Positions 1 through 6,068 of a stretch of 6,068 bases of DNA are shown here, in pieces. Position numbers and translations under genes: made by a program. The notes beneath the pieces were generated by a model, which had not been told where the DNA came from, ran no database searches, and was given only the letters and a program-made list of their open reading frames with translations. Position 1 is the first letter of the stretch, and each line of letters opens with the position of its first letter. Origin of the DNA: Bacillota bacterium (GTDB lineage Bacteria; Bacillota_E; Sulfobacillia; Sulfobacillales; Sulfobacillaceae); contig JAKAAS010000129.1 of NCBI GenBank assembly GCA_021802225.1, forward strand, positions 1-6,068, in the 5' to 3' direction.

Positions 1-26
1 AACCAGTCTATTGAGCCTATATTTCC
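1..26 (+). repeat. Left arm of a perfect 26-bp inverted repeat
   Basis: This stretch, beginning AACCAGTCTATTGAG, is the exact reverse complement of 1336-1361. It covers the kinase stop codon (17-19) and its last two full codons. Matching stops at position 27. The arm may continue to the left of the window, where it cannot be seen. Confidence 0.95.
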
Positions 27-1258
27 GTTAACAACCATTCGCGGTCAAAGGCAGGACCTTCCCAATATTTCTCTTGCAGGCTTCCCTCAACCCCCCAACT
101 AGCTTCTATGATTCTGCCGTCTGTAACACTATCATGTGTAAACCTAACCATAGGTTCCGACATCCCTCGGCGAACGATAAAAAAGTCCAACCTGACTCGA
201 TTACTGACTGCATTTGGGCCTGACCCACCCATTGCTAAGTCTAGATCTGAGAGCGCCGCACGAAAACCTGTCAAAAACGCCTTGGCAACCAATAGCATTG
301 TCTCACGAATCGTATCCGCTTGAGCTACTGCGGATGAACGAAATAGTTGCGATAGCTCTTCACGAGCACGTAACATAGCGCGGTCCGCGTCTTCCAAAGC
401 GCTTTCCTTGCAGATCTTAGCTCGAATTATCGCTTCATGAAGTTCATCGGCCGATTGAAATCGAGTGTCTATGTTCTGTTGGAATCCCATTATAAAGATG
501 CTTTGTACGCTAGGCCATCGAACATCCCCGAGAGTTTCTGGCGGGATGTTATTCCTAGAGACTTCGTCAGGCCGCCTGCCGTTTGCATCTACCAAGAGAC
601 GAGGATAGACTCCGCTTAATAGATATAGAAGGACACCAACGATTTGAGTAAGGTCTGACCGAAGGTCGTGGTGTGTATCCTGATCAGCAGCATGTTCTGG
701 TAAGCGCAGGAACCGATTTCCTATTTCCTGATTAACTCTCGACTGAAATCCAGTATCCTCGTGCTCTAGCCATGCCAGTCCAAAATCCACTAAGACGGGA
801 TCCCTGACATTATTCTCTTTAAGAATGATGTTATCCGGCTTAATATCACGATGAATAACCTGACTTGCGTGTGTCCTACAAACTATTTCGACCAGTTTCT
901 CAGTTAAATCAAGGGCGGTATCTAAGGATTGTGGACGGTCATTTACATATTTTTGTAGTGTGTCCCCGCTAATATATTCTAGGACTACAAAGAGTTCTTC
1001 TTTTGTTTCCCATGCGGATGTATTCTCATCTAGGACTCGAGGGACTCCAGTACCAGACGCCGTCTTCAGGGCAATGACTTCACGCGCCATCCGGCCACGA
1101 CGCTCGCGAGAGTACATGAAGCGCTCATGCAAGCGCTTAAGGGCCCCATTCTCTCCCGTGATTTTATTTGCAACGAGATCGATCGTACCTTGACCACCCC
1201 TAGCACTTTCCCTGTTATTAATGCGTGTCCAACGTTGCTCCCATTCCACTACTTCCAT
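17..1258 (-). CDS. Serine/threonine protein kinase with uncharacterised C-terminal domain
   Basis: Hanks-type protein kinase of 413 residues counted from the ATG at 1258. Motifs: glycine loop ARGGQGT (about 19-25), ATP-binding lysine in ALK (K41), helix-C glutamate (E60), HRDIKPDN catalytic loop (136-143), DFG (158-160), LPE in place of APE (186-188), D202 and the late RFQSADEL arginine (R266). All key residues for activity are present, and HRD makes it an RD kinase, a class often controlled by activation-loop phosphorylation. The last 130 residues start with a charged helical stretch and continue into a probably beta-rich part (VRLDFFIVRRG, MVRFTHDSV, RIIEASWGV) that I do not recognise. There is no transmembrane helix, so it is soluble, unlike PknB-type receptor kinases. 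The start is uncertain: TTG 1291 is the longest possible (a stop precedes it), and GTG 1249 is best spaced from GGAGG. The stop codon TAG lies inside a 26-bp inverted repeat. It likely senses or regulates in the defence locus. Confidence 0.93.
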   Translation of the reverse strand: MEVVEWEQRWTRINNRESARGGQGTIDLVANKITGENGALKRLHERFMYSRERRGRMAREVIALKTASGTGVPRVLDENTSAWETKEELFVVLEYISGDTLQKYVNDRPQSLDTALDLTEKLVEIVCRTHASQVIHRDIKPDNIILKENNVRDPVLVDFGLAWLEHEDTGFQSRVNQEIGNRFLRLPEHAADQDTHHDLRSDLTQIVGVLLYLLSGVYPRLLVDANGRRPDEVSRNNIPPETLGDVRWPSVQSIFIMGFQQNIDTRFQSADELHEAIIRAKICKESALEDADRAMLRAREELSQLFRSSAVAQADTIRETMLLVAKAFLTGFRAALSDLDLAMGGSGPNAVSNRVRLDFFIVRRGMSEPMVRFTHDSVTDGRIIEASWGVEGSLQEKYWEGPAFDREWLLTEI

Positions 1259-1259
1259 T

Positions 1260-1264
1260 CCTCC
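1260..1264 (-). promoter_or_regulatory. GGAGG ribosome binding site near the kinase start
   Basis: GGAGG on the minus strand is only 1 base before the ATG at 1256-1258 but 10 bases before the in-frame GTG at 1247-1249. The upstream TTG (1289-1291) instead has GAGGGAG at 1304-1310, 12 bases away. The spacing leaves the kinase start open among these three; all give the same kinase domain. Confidence 0.4.
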
Positions 1265-1291
1265 ATTGGAACTTTCCAATTTTAATAGCAA

Positions 1292-1481
1292 CTAGCAGGT
1301 ATGCTCCCTCGATGTTTCAGAAAGTGTTCCAGTTTGGAAATATAGGCTCAATAGACTGGTTCCACCCCCCACGTCAGTTTGGGGCCTTGCAACTACCGTC
1401 ACCAAAGATCTCTCTTTCCTTTTCGGCCGCCATTGTTTTACCGAAAGCGGAGCTTATCGTGGCACACCAACACTGGAGTCA
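1292..1481 (-). promoter_or_regulatory. Helicase-kinase intergenic region, possible kinase promoter
   Basis: This 190-base non-coding gap contrasts with the 3- and 37-base gaps elsewhere in the cluster, so the kinase may have its own transcription start. TATATT inside the right repeat arm is a possible -10 but has no convincing -35 at 16-18 bases. A 6-bp inverted repeat (TTTCGG 1421-1426, CCGAAA 1441-1446) could form a weak hairpin with a 14-base loop; it has no T tract. A short direct repeat CAGTTTGG occurs at 1330-1337 and 1375-1382. Confidence 0.3.
1336..1361 (-). repeat. Right arm of a perfect 26-bp inverted repeat
   Basis: This is the exact reverse complement of 1-26. It lies in the gap between helicase and kinase, 44 bases upstream of the earliest possible kinase start and 120 bases downstream of the helicase stop. 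Read on the minus strand it contains TATATT, a possible -10 element. The next base outward is C at 1362; whether the left arm matches it is unknown. Confidence 0.95.
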
Positions 1482-4070
1482 TTACCGTTGTGAGACTATG
1501 GTCAGAAAGTTTAAAGCGGATCGCGACTGCAGATTATCGAACAGTGTTTGGGCATCCAGTTGATGCGCTTTAAGTATAGTCATGGCATTCTCGCGCCACT
1601 GAAGATCCCCGGGTTCCGTATAGGTTTGCCGTATGACCCTAATTGTAGTCATTGCGTTCTGCGCCCATTGGCGAAAATCCTCCAGCGCCCAATAACTTAC
1701 GGTTTGTAGGTGAGGGACAGCCCCTGGCATAACCGTACTCACGGGAGACACGAGCACAGAGAGAATGGTCGCAGACTGTGTTTCTGGGATGTTCGCCCGC
1801 ATCCAATCGGGATGTCCTTTAACTTGCCGAGCTTTATCCGCTCCCAACGCCGAATTGGACTGTGCTCCTGCATGGTCCTCGAAAACAAGACATAAGTTAC
1901 CAACGATCCACCAGGGGTCTGGCGACCCGTCACTCTCCACTTTATCTGCCCGAAAGCCTAACATCTCCCCCAGCAACTTGTGCGCCTCTTCGAACCGCTC
2001 TGCTTTAGCTAGTCCATCCAAAATTTTCTTCTCCTGTTCGGCAAATCTTCGATCATGAGTCGTTCCCAACCGTTCCAGTAGTTGTTCAATATTTACTACT
2101 TGTTCGTAAATGGTGGATACGGGATCCTCCTGCACGGAACTTGTCGCTGATGAGGACCCCGGCAGAATTTGATTCGTTAACCACTGGAGTCCAGAAGCGG
2201 CTCTCCGCACGTCCTCATAGTGCCTATAGGCTTTTTCTTCGAGGTTAGCCGATTGAGCCGCATTCCCTGCAAGATAATGCCACAGAGCTCGGTATCCGCG
2301 AAGTGCTGGGGCCGTTAATTTTCCGATAACGCTTTCGGCTCGGTCTAGGGCTTCGACATGATTTCCTTCCCAAAGGGCTTTTTGATACTTAATTTCATCG
2401 GCCACCGATTGTTCCAGTCCGGTGAGTGCCGAAAAATCCTCTTGATTCATCCCGGTACGAAGACCTAAAATCGCTTGGTTGCCGTCCTCTTCCCATTCGT
2501 CGCCATTAGCAAGGAAAGTCTTCAGGTATTCCATAAACTCCGCAGCGGTGGTATCTCTAGACTGCTCAATCCCAAATTGTATTTCGGCCTGCAATTCCGG
2601 ATGAAAATAACGTCGGTGAGCCGGGTCTAACAAGTAGTTCAGAGACTTTTCATCCATCACCACAACCGCTGCAAAATCTTCCATAGACCGTGTGCACCGG
2701 CCTATCGCTTGTAGAATCCGGGTGCGTATTCGTTCATGGTATAATACGTTGGCTCCCATTTTGGTCATGAGAAACCGCTCTTGCGCGTTAGTCGCTTGCG
2801 GGAGCCCGGCAATGAATTCTAATCGGCATTCATTACCCGGAAAATCCAATCCATCATACCGGTTAGCAATAACAGCCACAGCATGAACTTGGTTGGTAAA
2901 CGGGGCTTTCGACTCTTCTAACGCTCTGGCGGTAAACACGCTGGTGGTAAGCGTTTCTTGCACCTGATTACGCAAACGATCAGCCTCAGCATCGCTAGGC
3001 ACCAACACAATGCTACGACCTGCGTCCTGCATCATGTGATTCTGCAGTGAAGTTGTTTGATCTAATGATAATGACATTCCGGGGAAGAGAAATAAACGGC
3101 GGCCGACTCCTTGGCGCTCCCACCCATCAGGTATTGGCATGCGTTGAATGTTGAGCCGGCCCATAATCCGTTCCAAATCACCGCCATTACCTAGAGTGGC
3201 GGACATGTAGATGCGTTGCCGGGGATTCGAAAAGGCTGTATGCGTCCACGTTGGTGGGATTAGAGGACGAATCAAGATTTCTTGCGATGAAAAATAACAG
3301 TGACATGCAGCGATGTGGTCACGAATATACGTCCAGGCGAAATTTAAACCCGCCTCGGTCGCATACGTGTCTAGAATCTCGATAAAATCCTCTCTTAGCC
3401 TAGAGAATAATGGTACCGGGAGTACTTCACTCCATTCATAGTCATTTGTAGCCGACCACTGGCCTGTGAGGTGGGAATAGAGTGTGGTGGAGAGGTGTGG
3501 TTTCAACATACGGCATAAGGCTGCATGAAGATTCTGGTGTTTCTCCCGATTTTTCTCTACTTGAATACTCCACGGGGCGGCAATATAGGATTCACTAGCA
3601 TGCGCGTCGTCGACAATCAACACGTTGGCATCATTAAAAAAGGGGTTAGCGTTAAACACACTGCTATACGTGGTCACGGCGATGTGTGCACCTTCTCGAT
3701 AGGCGGCTTTATCACCTGGAGGATAATCGTACTTACTCCCCGTGAAGCCTAGCACCGTTAACCCGTACTTTTCGCGACTCAATGTCACGACTTGATGGAC
3801 CAGCTGACGAGTGGGACATAAGTATATGACTTTTTCACGATATTTCCGCCGGACCCACTCACCCATCAATAATCCGACGAGCGTTTTGCCACTGCCGGTC
3901 GGCAATTGGAATGCGACATCCGAGATTGTTGATTCTAAATGACTGTATGCCCGAAGCAACTGTTGTTGATGAGGCAGCACATCAGGAATTTTTCTCCGGC
4001 TAAACGTAGGCAAGAGGAGATCTGGACTGTCGGGAACTGGAACGGATGGCTGAGTTTTCTTGAATGGCAT
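1482..4070 (-). CDS. Rad3/XPD-like superfamily 2 helicase with C-terminal nuclease-like domain
   Basis: An 862-residue ATP-dependent DNA helicase or translocase. The ATG at 4070 is chosen over an upstream TTG at 4145 because GAGGTGAT sits 4 bases before it, whereas the TTG would overlap the nuclease gene. Counting from this ATG: Walker A PTGSGKT 57-63, motif Ia PTRQL 86-90, TTYSS 133-137, Walker B DDAH 154-157 (the usual DEAH Glu is Asp), SAT 290-292, motif V NRYDGLDFPG 403-412, motif VI QAIGRCTRS 454-462. Motifs V and VI resemble the Rad3/XPD/DinG group, but no four-cysteine iron-sulfur cluster is seen between motifs Ia and II. Residues about 562-605 look like paired TPR-type helices. Residues about 695-775 resemble a PD-(D/E)xK core (E702, PD717-718, E731, then H733 where Lys is normal). 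It probably remodels or translocates on DNA for the neighbouring nuclease and methyltransferase. The helicase call is firm; the C-terminal nuclease call is tentative. Confidence 0.92.
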   Translation of the reverse strand: MPFKKTQPSVPVPDSPDLLLPTFSRRKIPDVLPHQQQLLRAYSHLESTISDVAFQLPTGSGKTLVGLLMGEWVRRKYREKVIYLCPTRQLVHQVVTLSREKYGLTVLGFTGSKYDYPPGDKAAYREGAHIAVTTYSSVFNANPFFNDANVLIVDDAHASESYIAAPWSIQVEKNREKHQNLHAALCRMLKPHLSTTLYSHLTGQWSATNDYEWSEVLPVPLFSRLREDFIEILDTYATEAGLNFAWTYIRDHIAACHCYFSSQEILIRPLIPPTWTHTAFSNPRQRIYMSATLGNGGDLERIMGRLNIQRMPIPDGWERQGVGRRLFLFPGMSLSLDQTTSLQNHMMQDAGRSIVLVPSDAEADRLRNQVQETLTTSVFTARALEESKAPFTNQVHAVAVIANRYDGLDFPGNECRLEFIAGLPQATNAQERFLMTKMGANVLYHERIRTRILQAIGRCTRSMEDFAAVVVMDEKSLNYLLDPAHRRYFHPELQAEIQFGIEQSRDTTAAEFMEYLKTFLANGDEWEEDGNQAILGLRTGMNQEDFSALTGLEQSVADEIKYQKALWEGNHVEALDRAESVIGKLTAPALRGYRALWHYLAGNAAQSANLEEKAYRHYEDVRRAASGLQWLTNQILPGSSSATSSVQEDPVSTIYEQVVNIEQLLERLGTTHDRRFAEQEKKILDGLAKAERFEEAHKLLGEMLGFRADKVESDGSPDPWWIVGNLCLVFEDHAGAQSNSALGADKARQVKGHPDWMRANIPETQSATILSVLVSPVSTVMPGAVPHLQTVSYWALEDFRQWAQNAMTTIRVIRQTYTEPGDLQWRENAMTILKAHQLDAQTLFDNLQSRSALNFLTIVSQR

Positions 4071-4074
4071 AGCT

Positions 4075-4082
4075 ATCACCTC
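4075..4082 (-). promoter_or_regulatory. Ribosome binding site that fixes the helicase start
   Basis: GAGGTGAT on the minus strand is an uninterrupted match to the complement of the usual 16S rRNA 3' end. It ends 4 bases before the ATG at 4068-4070. It decides for this ATG over the TTG 75 bases upstream. Confidence 0.88.
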
Positions 4083-4107
4083 ACACGGTTTGATGTCAGG
4101 AGAGTCA

Positions 4108-5133
4108 TTATGTTTTGAACTGGGCCAATAACGTTGTATCGACAAGATAGTCTATCGTGTTCGGCGTAAACACTTTCCCCTTCGTGGCTAACAGTAATTG
4201 CCGCATGTCCTCGCGCCGCACACCAAATCCCCGCCCTGCCAGACAGGCTACGACTTGAAAACTTGGCTGCCCCTGGCGGAGGCGTTCATCGGCCATACTT
4301 ACAAGGCGCAAGATTCGCGCCACTTTGTCCCGCGCTGTGCCATCATCTTCGGTAATTTTTGCTTCAATGATGACTTGAGGATCAAATTCGTCGGGAATGA
4401 TAAAGTCAGGTGCCTGTTCAAATCCCGGAAGTTTTTCAGCTCGTTTCGTTTTGCGGAACGTCACATGATTCGCGATAAGGGTGGTTTCGATCAATTCTTC
4501 TAGCCCATCCCCGATGAGTTCGGAGATCGAGTCTCGGTGCCCTGCAAACGGGCGTCCTAACAGGCGTTCATAGAGAAGCATTGCGTAAGGGACACCCAAT
4601 GTGGCGGTACTCTGAAGGGAAACCAACCCTTCACGAGTATCCGCCTTATCTAACCGGTGAATTTTTTCGGGGTCGCTAGAGGTCGGTGGATGCGTTATGA
4701 GGTCCGCCGCGACTAGCAGGAGGGCATGTAGTTTGGGTGACTGAAGCCGTTGACCTCCCAGAGACCGCTCGGGGGTCATGCGCACGTCACGATCGAGAGA
4801 ACGCGCGTAGCCTTGGCTTATGGGTTCACTGGTGCGTTGGTTAGCCAGGTAGGCCCACTCTGGAGGCGTAAAGCCTAAGATGGTGCGAATCACCACGAAA
4901 GCCAAGGGGCGTTTCTGGACGGCCCGTGTCAGGCTATCCACAGACACCTCGCTAAAGGCTCGGGTTGTCTGTCTTAATGTTTCATAACCGGCGAGAAATG
5001 TCGGATAATCGACAAAGCCTTCACCGCGCGGAAGCGCCATAAACTCGGATTGCAGCGTGTGAAAAATGGCAGTGACGTAATCGTCCAAGTTAGCCTGCAG
5101 TTGCTCCAAGGAGACTTCAAAAGGGTAAACCAT
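4108..5133 (-). CDS. PD-(D/E)xK nuclease-like protein, probable restriction component
   Basis: A 341-residue protein with no family name I can give securely. Its C-terminal third has a canonical-looking PD-(D/E)xK nuclease core. E205 lies in a helix (SISELIGDGLEELIE). APDFIIP places the metal-binding D243, and VIIEAKIT places E257 and K259 at the end of the next strand. A basic helix (ARDKVARILRLV) and a strand with a glycine turn (VVACLAGRGFGV) follow, as expected for the fold. The N-terminal 200 residues are mostly helical and unrecognised; they may read DNA or bind partners. There is no signal peptide or membrane segment, so it is probably cytoplasmic. The ATG start is supported by GGAGGTG 9 bases upstream, inside the end of the methyltransferase gene. 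Being placed directly after a DNA methyltransferase suggests it cuts DNA lacking that methylation. The nuclease fold is fairly sure; the substrate is inferred. Confidence 0.78.
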   Translation of the reverse strand: MVYPFEVSLEQLQANLDDYVTAIFHTLQSEFMALPRGEGFVDYPTFLAGYETLRQTTRAFSEVSVDSLTRAVQKRPLAFVVIRTILGFTPPEWAYLANQRTSEPISQGYARSLDRDVRMTPERSLGGQRLQSPKLHALLLVAADLITHPPTSSDPEKIHRLDKADTREGLVSLQSTATLGVPYAMLLYERLLGRPFAGHRDSISELIGDGLEELIETTLIANHVTFRKTKRAEKLPGFEQAPDFIIPDEFDPQVIIEAKITEDDGTARDKVARILRLVSMADERLRQGQPSFQVVACLAGRGFGVRREDMRQLLLATKGKVFTPNTIDYLVDTTLLAQFKT

Positions 5134-5136
5134 TAG

Positions 5137-6068
5137 TTAGTGCACCTCCACGTTCAAGGGTGCCTTAGTGGTATCTGCGGAGAGCCCTGCTTGTTCATCA
5201 ATACGTTGCCAGGCCGGCCATTGCTCTAACACGGCCGCAACCCTTGCGCGTTTAGCGGGGACTGACTCTTCAGACCGCCAGTCCGGACGAAGATGGCGAA
5301 TGGCCTCAGCCACAAGCAGTCCAAAGATGAGACATCGCCGGTCACCCAACGTGACCCGCACCCCGCCCGCTTCCAACTGCGCCACATCGTGAGCGGCAGA
5401 CTGGCCAAGATCCCAAAGGGTGGGAGGTTCCCGTGGTATGGACAGCTGAACCGATCGGCAGACAAATACCGTGTCAATCACGGAGGAGTCTGTTCCGTTG
5501 ATATGGATCGAAGCGCTCATCTCGGCGGGCACGGGTATGGCTCGCGTGCACGTCAAATTGGCGTCTAAAATGGCAACCGCGACTGGAATATAGGCGGCGA
5601 GTGTATTGTGGTGGTAGGTAAAAGCCAAGGGACCGCCGGGCTTCAATCCCTCCGCCATGTGCTGAAATACCCGAGATAGCCCTGCTGTAAAATGATCTAA
5701 TCCTCGATCCAGCGTCGTGTTGCCCGTTAGTTCGGCGGCATTCCGCGTCGAGGGCATACTAAAAGCGTCGGTGGCATCAACTGCTAGTCGGCGCAGCCAC
5801 ACATAACAAAAGTCCATTAGTTCAGCATACTGCACATTGTCGAAATAAGGTGGGTCGGTGAATACCGCATCGAATGAGTGCGGTGGAATGTCTGCCTGCG
5901 CTGCATCGTCACAATGCAATTGAATTTCTCTTTGCGTCGTGCCGCGCTTAGTGCCAATCCATTCCCCGTTGGTTGGAATAACCTGTTTACGCGTGCCTAC
6001 ACGTTGCACCTCAAACGGTGCCTCTCCGAAAGCTTTGGCCTTGTGATATTTCTCCGTGATGTTGAGCC
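5137..6068 (-). CDS. Adenine-specific DNA methyltransferase, COG1743/DUF1156 type, 5'-partial
   Basis: Predicted to transfer a methyl group from S-adenosylmethionine to adenine in DNA, probably marking host DNA as self. The frame is open to the right edge of the window, with LNITEKYHKAKAFGEAPFEV readable upstream of an internal GTG at 6007-6009. That GTG is therefore not a credible start, and the true N-terminus lies outside. About 309 residues are visible. The catalytic motif IV reads DPPYF at 5842-5856, inside FTDPPYFDNVQYAELMDF. LKPGG at 5632-5646 is followed by AFTYHHN, and further on comes SASIHINGTDSSVIDTVFVC; these blocks are typical of the COG1743 methylase family. In that family the N-terminal DUF1156 region and the SAM-binding glycine motif precede DPPY, so both should lie beyond position 6068. 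The gene ends with TAA, 3 bases before the nuclease start, which implies one operon. The target sequence cannot be read from the protein. Confidence 0.9.
   Translation of the reverse strand, partial: LNITEKYHKAKAFGEAPFEVQRVGTRKQVIPTNGEWIGTKRGTTQREIQLHCDDAAQADIPPHSFDAVFTDPPYFDNVQYAELMDFCYVWLRRLAVDATDAFSMPSTRNAAELTGNTTLDRGLDHFTAGLSRVFQHMAEGLKPGGPLAFTYHHNTLAAYIPVAVAILDANLTCTRAIPVPAEMSASIHINGTDSSVIDTVFVCRSVQLSIPREPPTLWDLGQSAAHDVAQLEAGGVRVTLGDRRCLIFGLLVAEAIRHLRPDWRSEESVPAKRARVAAVLEQWPAWQRIDEQAGLSADTTKAPLNVEVH
5143..5149 (-). promoter_or_regulatory. Ribosome binding site of the nuclease gene
   Basis: GGAGGTG on the minus strand, ending 9 bases before the ATG at 5131-5133. It lies inside the last codons of the methyltransferase gene, so translation of the two is probably coupled. 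Confidence 0.85.

Larger units (their letters stand above)
1..1361. other. Candidate inverted-repeat-bounded cassette carrying the kinase
   Basis: The two 26-bp arms enclose the whole kinase gene and little else, giving a unit of about 1.36 kb. Such a unit could be an invertible segment or a transposon-like element with terminal inverted repeats and a passenger gene. If the segment between the arms flipped, the kinase reading frame including its stop would be regenerated exactly, because the stop lies in the repeat. The gene would be intact but turned against the operon. No recombinase or transposase is encoded within it, and target-site duplications cannot be tested because the left flank is missing. 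Confidence 0.35.

Noticed and set aside
1..1361. A conventional insertion sequence of about 1.36 kb
   Set aside because: The size and terminal inverted repeats would fit, but the only gene inside is a protein kinase and no transposase motif is present, so it is kept only as a candidate cassette.
1421..1446. Possible intrinsic terminator after the helicase
   Set aside because: The stem is only 6 bp with a 14-base loop, and no T run follows on the minus strand.
1225..1563. A 112-codon plus-strand open frame across the helicase-kinase gap
   Set aside because: It starts with GTG inside the kinase 5' end, overlaps both flanking genes antisense, and shows no domain-like composition, so it is a shadow frame.
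1765..2058. A 97-codon plus-strand open frame inside the helicase
   Set aside because: It is fully antisense to the well-supported helicase C-terminal region, with cysteine- and serine-rich translation typical of a shadow frame.
4071..4145. Extension of the helicase to the TTG at 4145
   Set aside because: It would overlap the nuclease 3' end by 38 bases, while the ATG at 4070 has an ideal ribosome binding site.
5293..5568. A 91-codon plus-strand open frame inside the methyltransferase
   Set aside because: It lies opposite the methyltransferase in a GC-rich stretch where stops are rare and has no recognisable motif.
5137..6009. A complete methyltransferase starting at the GTG at 6009
   Set aside because: The frame stays open to the window edge, and the SAM-binding region expected before DPPY is missing, so the gene is 5'-partial.

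Overview
The window holds the downstream part of a leftward (minus-strand) gene cluster with four large proteins in transcription order: the C-terminal part of a COG1743/DUF1156-type adenine-specific DNA methyltransferase (runs off the right edge), a PD-(D/E)xK nuclease-like protein, a large Rad3/XPD-like superfamily 2 helicase with an extra C-terminal region, and a serine/threonine protein kinase. Nothing convincing is encoded on the plus strand. No tRNA, rRNA, CRISPR array or recognisable transposase is present.

Layout from right to left: methyltransferase (5137 to beyond 6068), nuclease (4108-5133, 3 bases after the methyltransferase stop, with its ribosome binding site inside the methyltransferase 3' end), helicase (1482-4070, 37 bases after the nuclease, with a near-perfect ribosome binding site), a gap of roughly 200 bases, then the kinase (17-1258 or a few codons longer). 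A perfect 26-bp inverted repeat (1-26 and 1336-1361) brackets the kinase. One arm lies in the helicase-kinase gap; the other covers the kinase stop codon and its last codons. This repeat is the most striking non-coding signal in the window.

A DNA methyltransferase, nuclease, helicase and protein kinase together look like a multi-gene anti-phage or DNA-modification-linked defence locus. The parts overlap with those reported for MADS (methylation-associated defence system) and, more loosely, BREX and DISARM. The likely logic is that methylation marks self DNA, the nuclease and helicase act on unmarked DNA, and the kinase senses infection or regulates the response. This is inferred from gene content; other components may lie outside the window.

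The organism cannot be named. Strong Shine-Dalgarno sites (GAGGTGAT, GGAGGTG), all genes on one strand, and roughly 45-57% GC fit a Bacillota-like bacterium, but weakly. By hand-sampled counts the methyltransferase and nuclease are GC-richer (mid-50s %) than the helicase and kinase (mid-40s %), which suggests a mosaic assembled from two sources.
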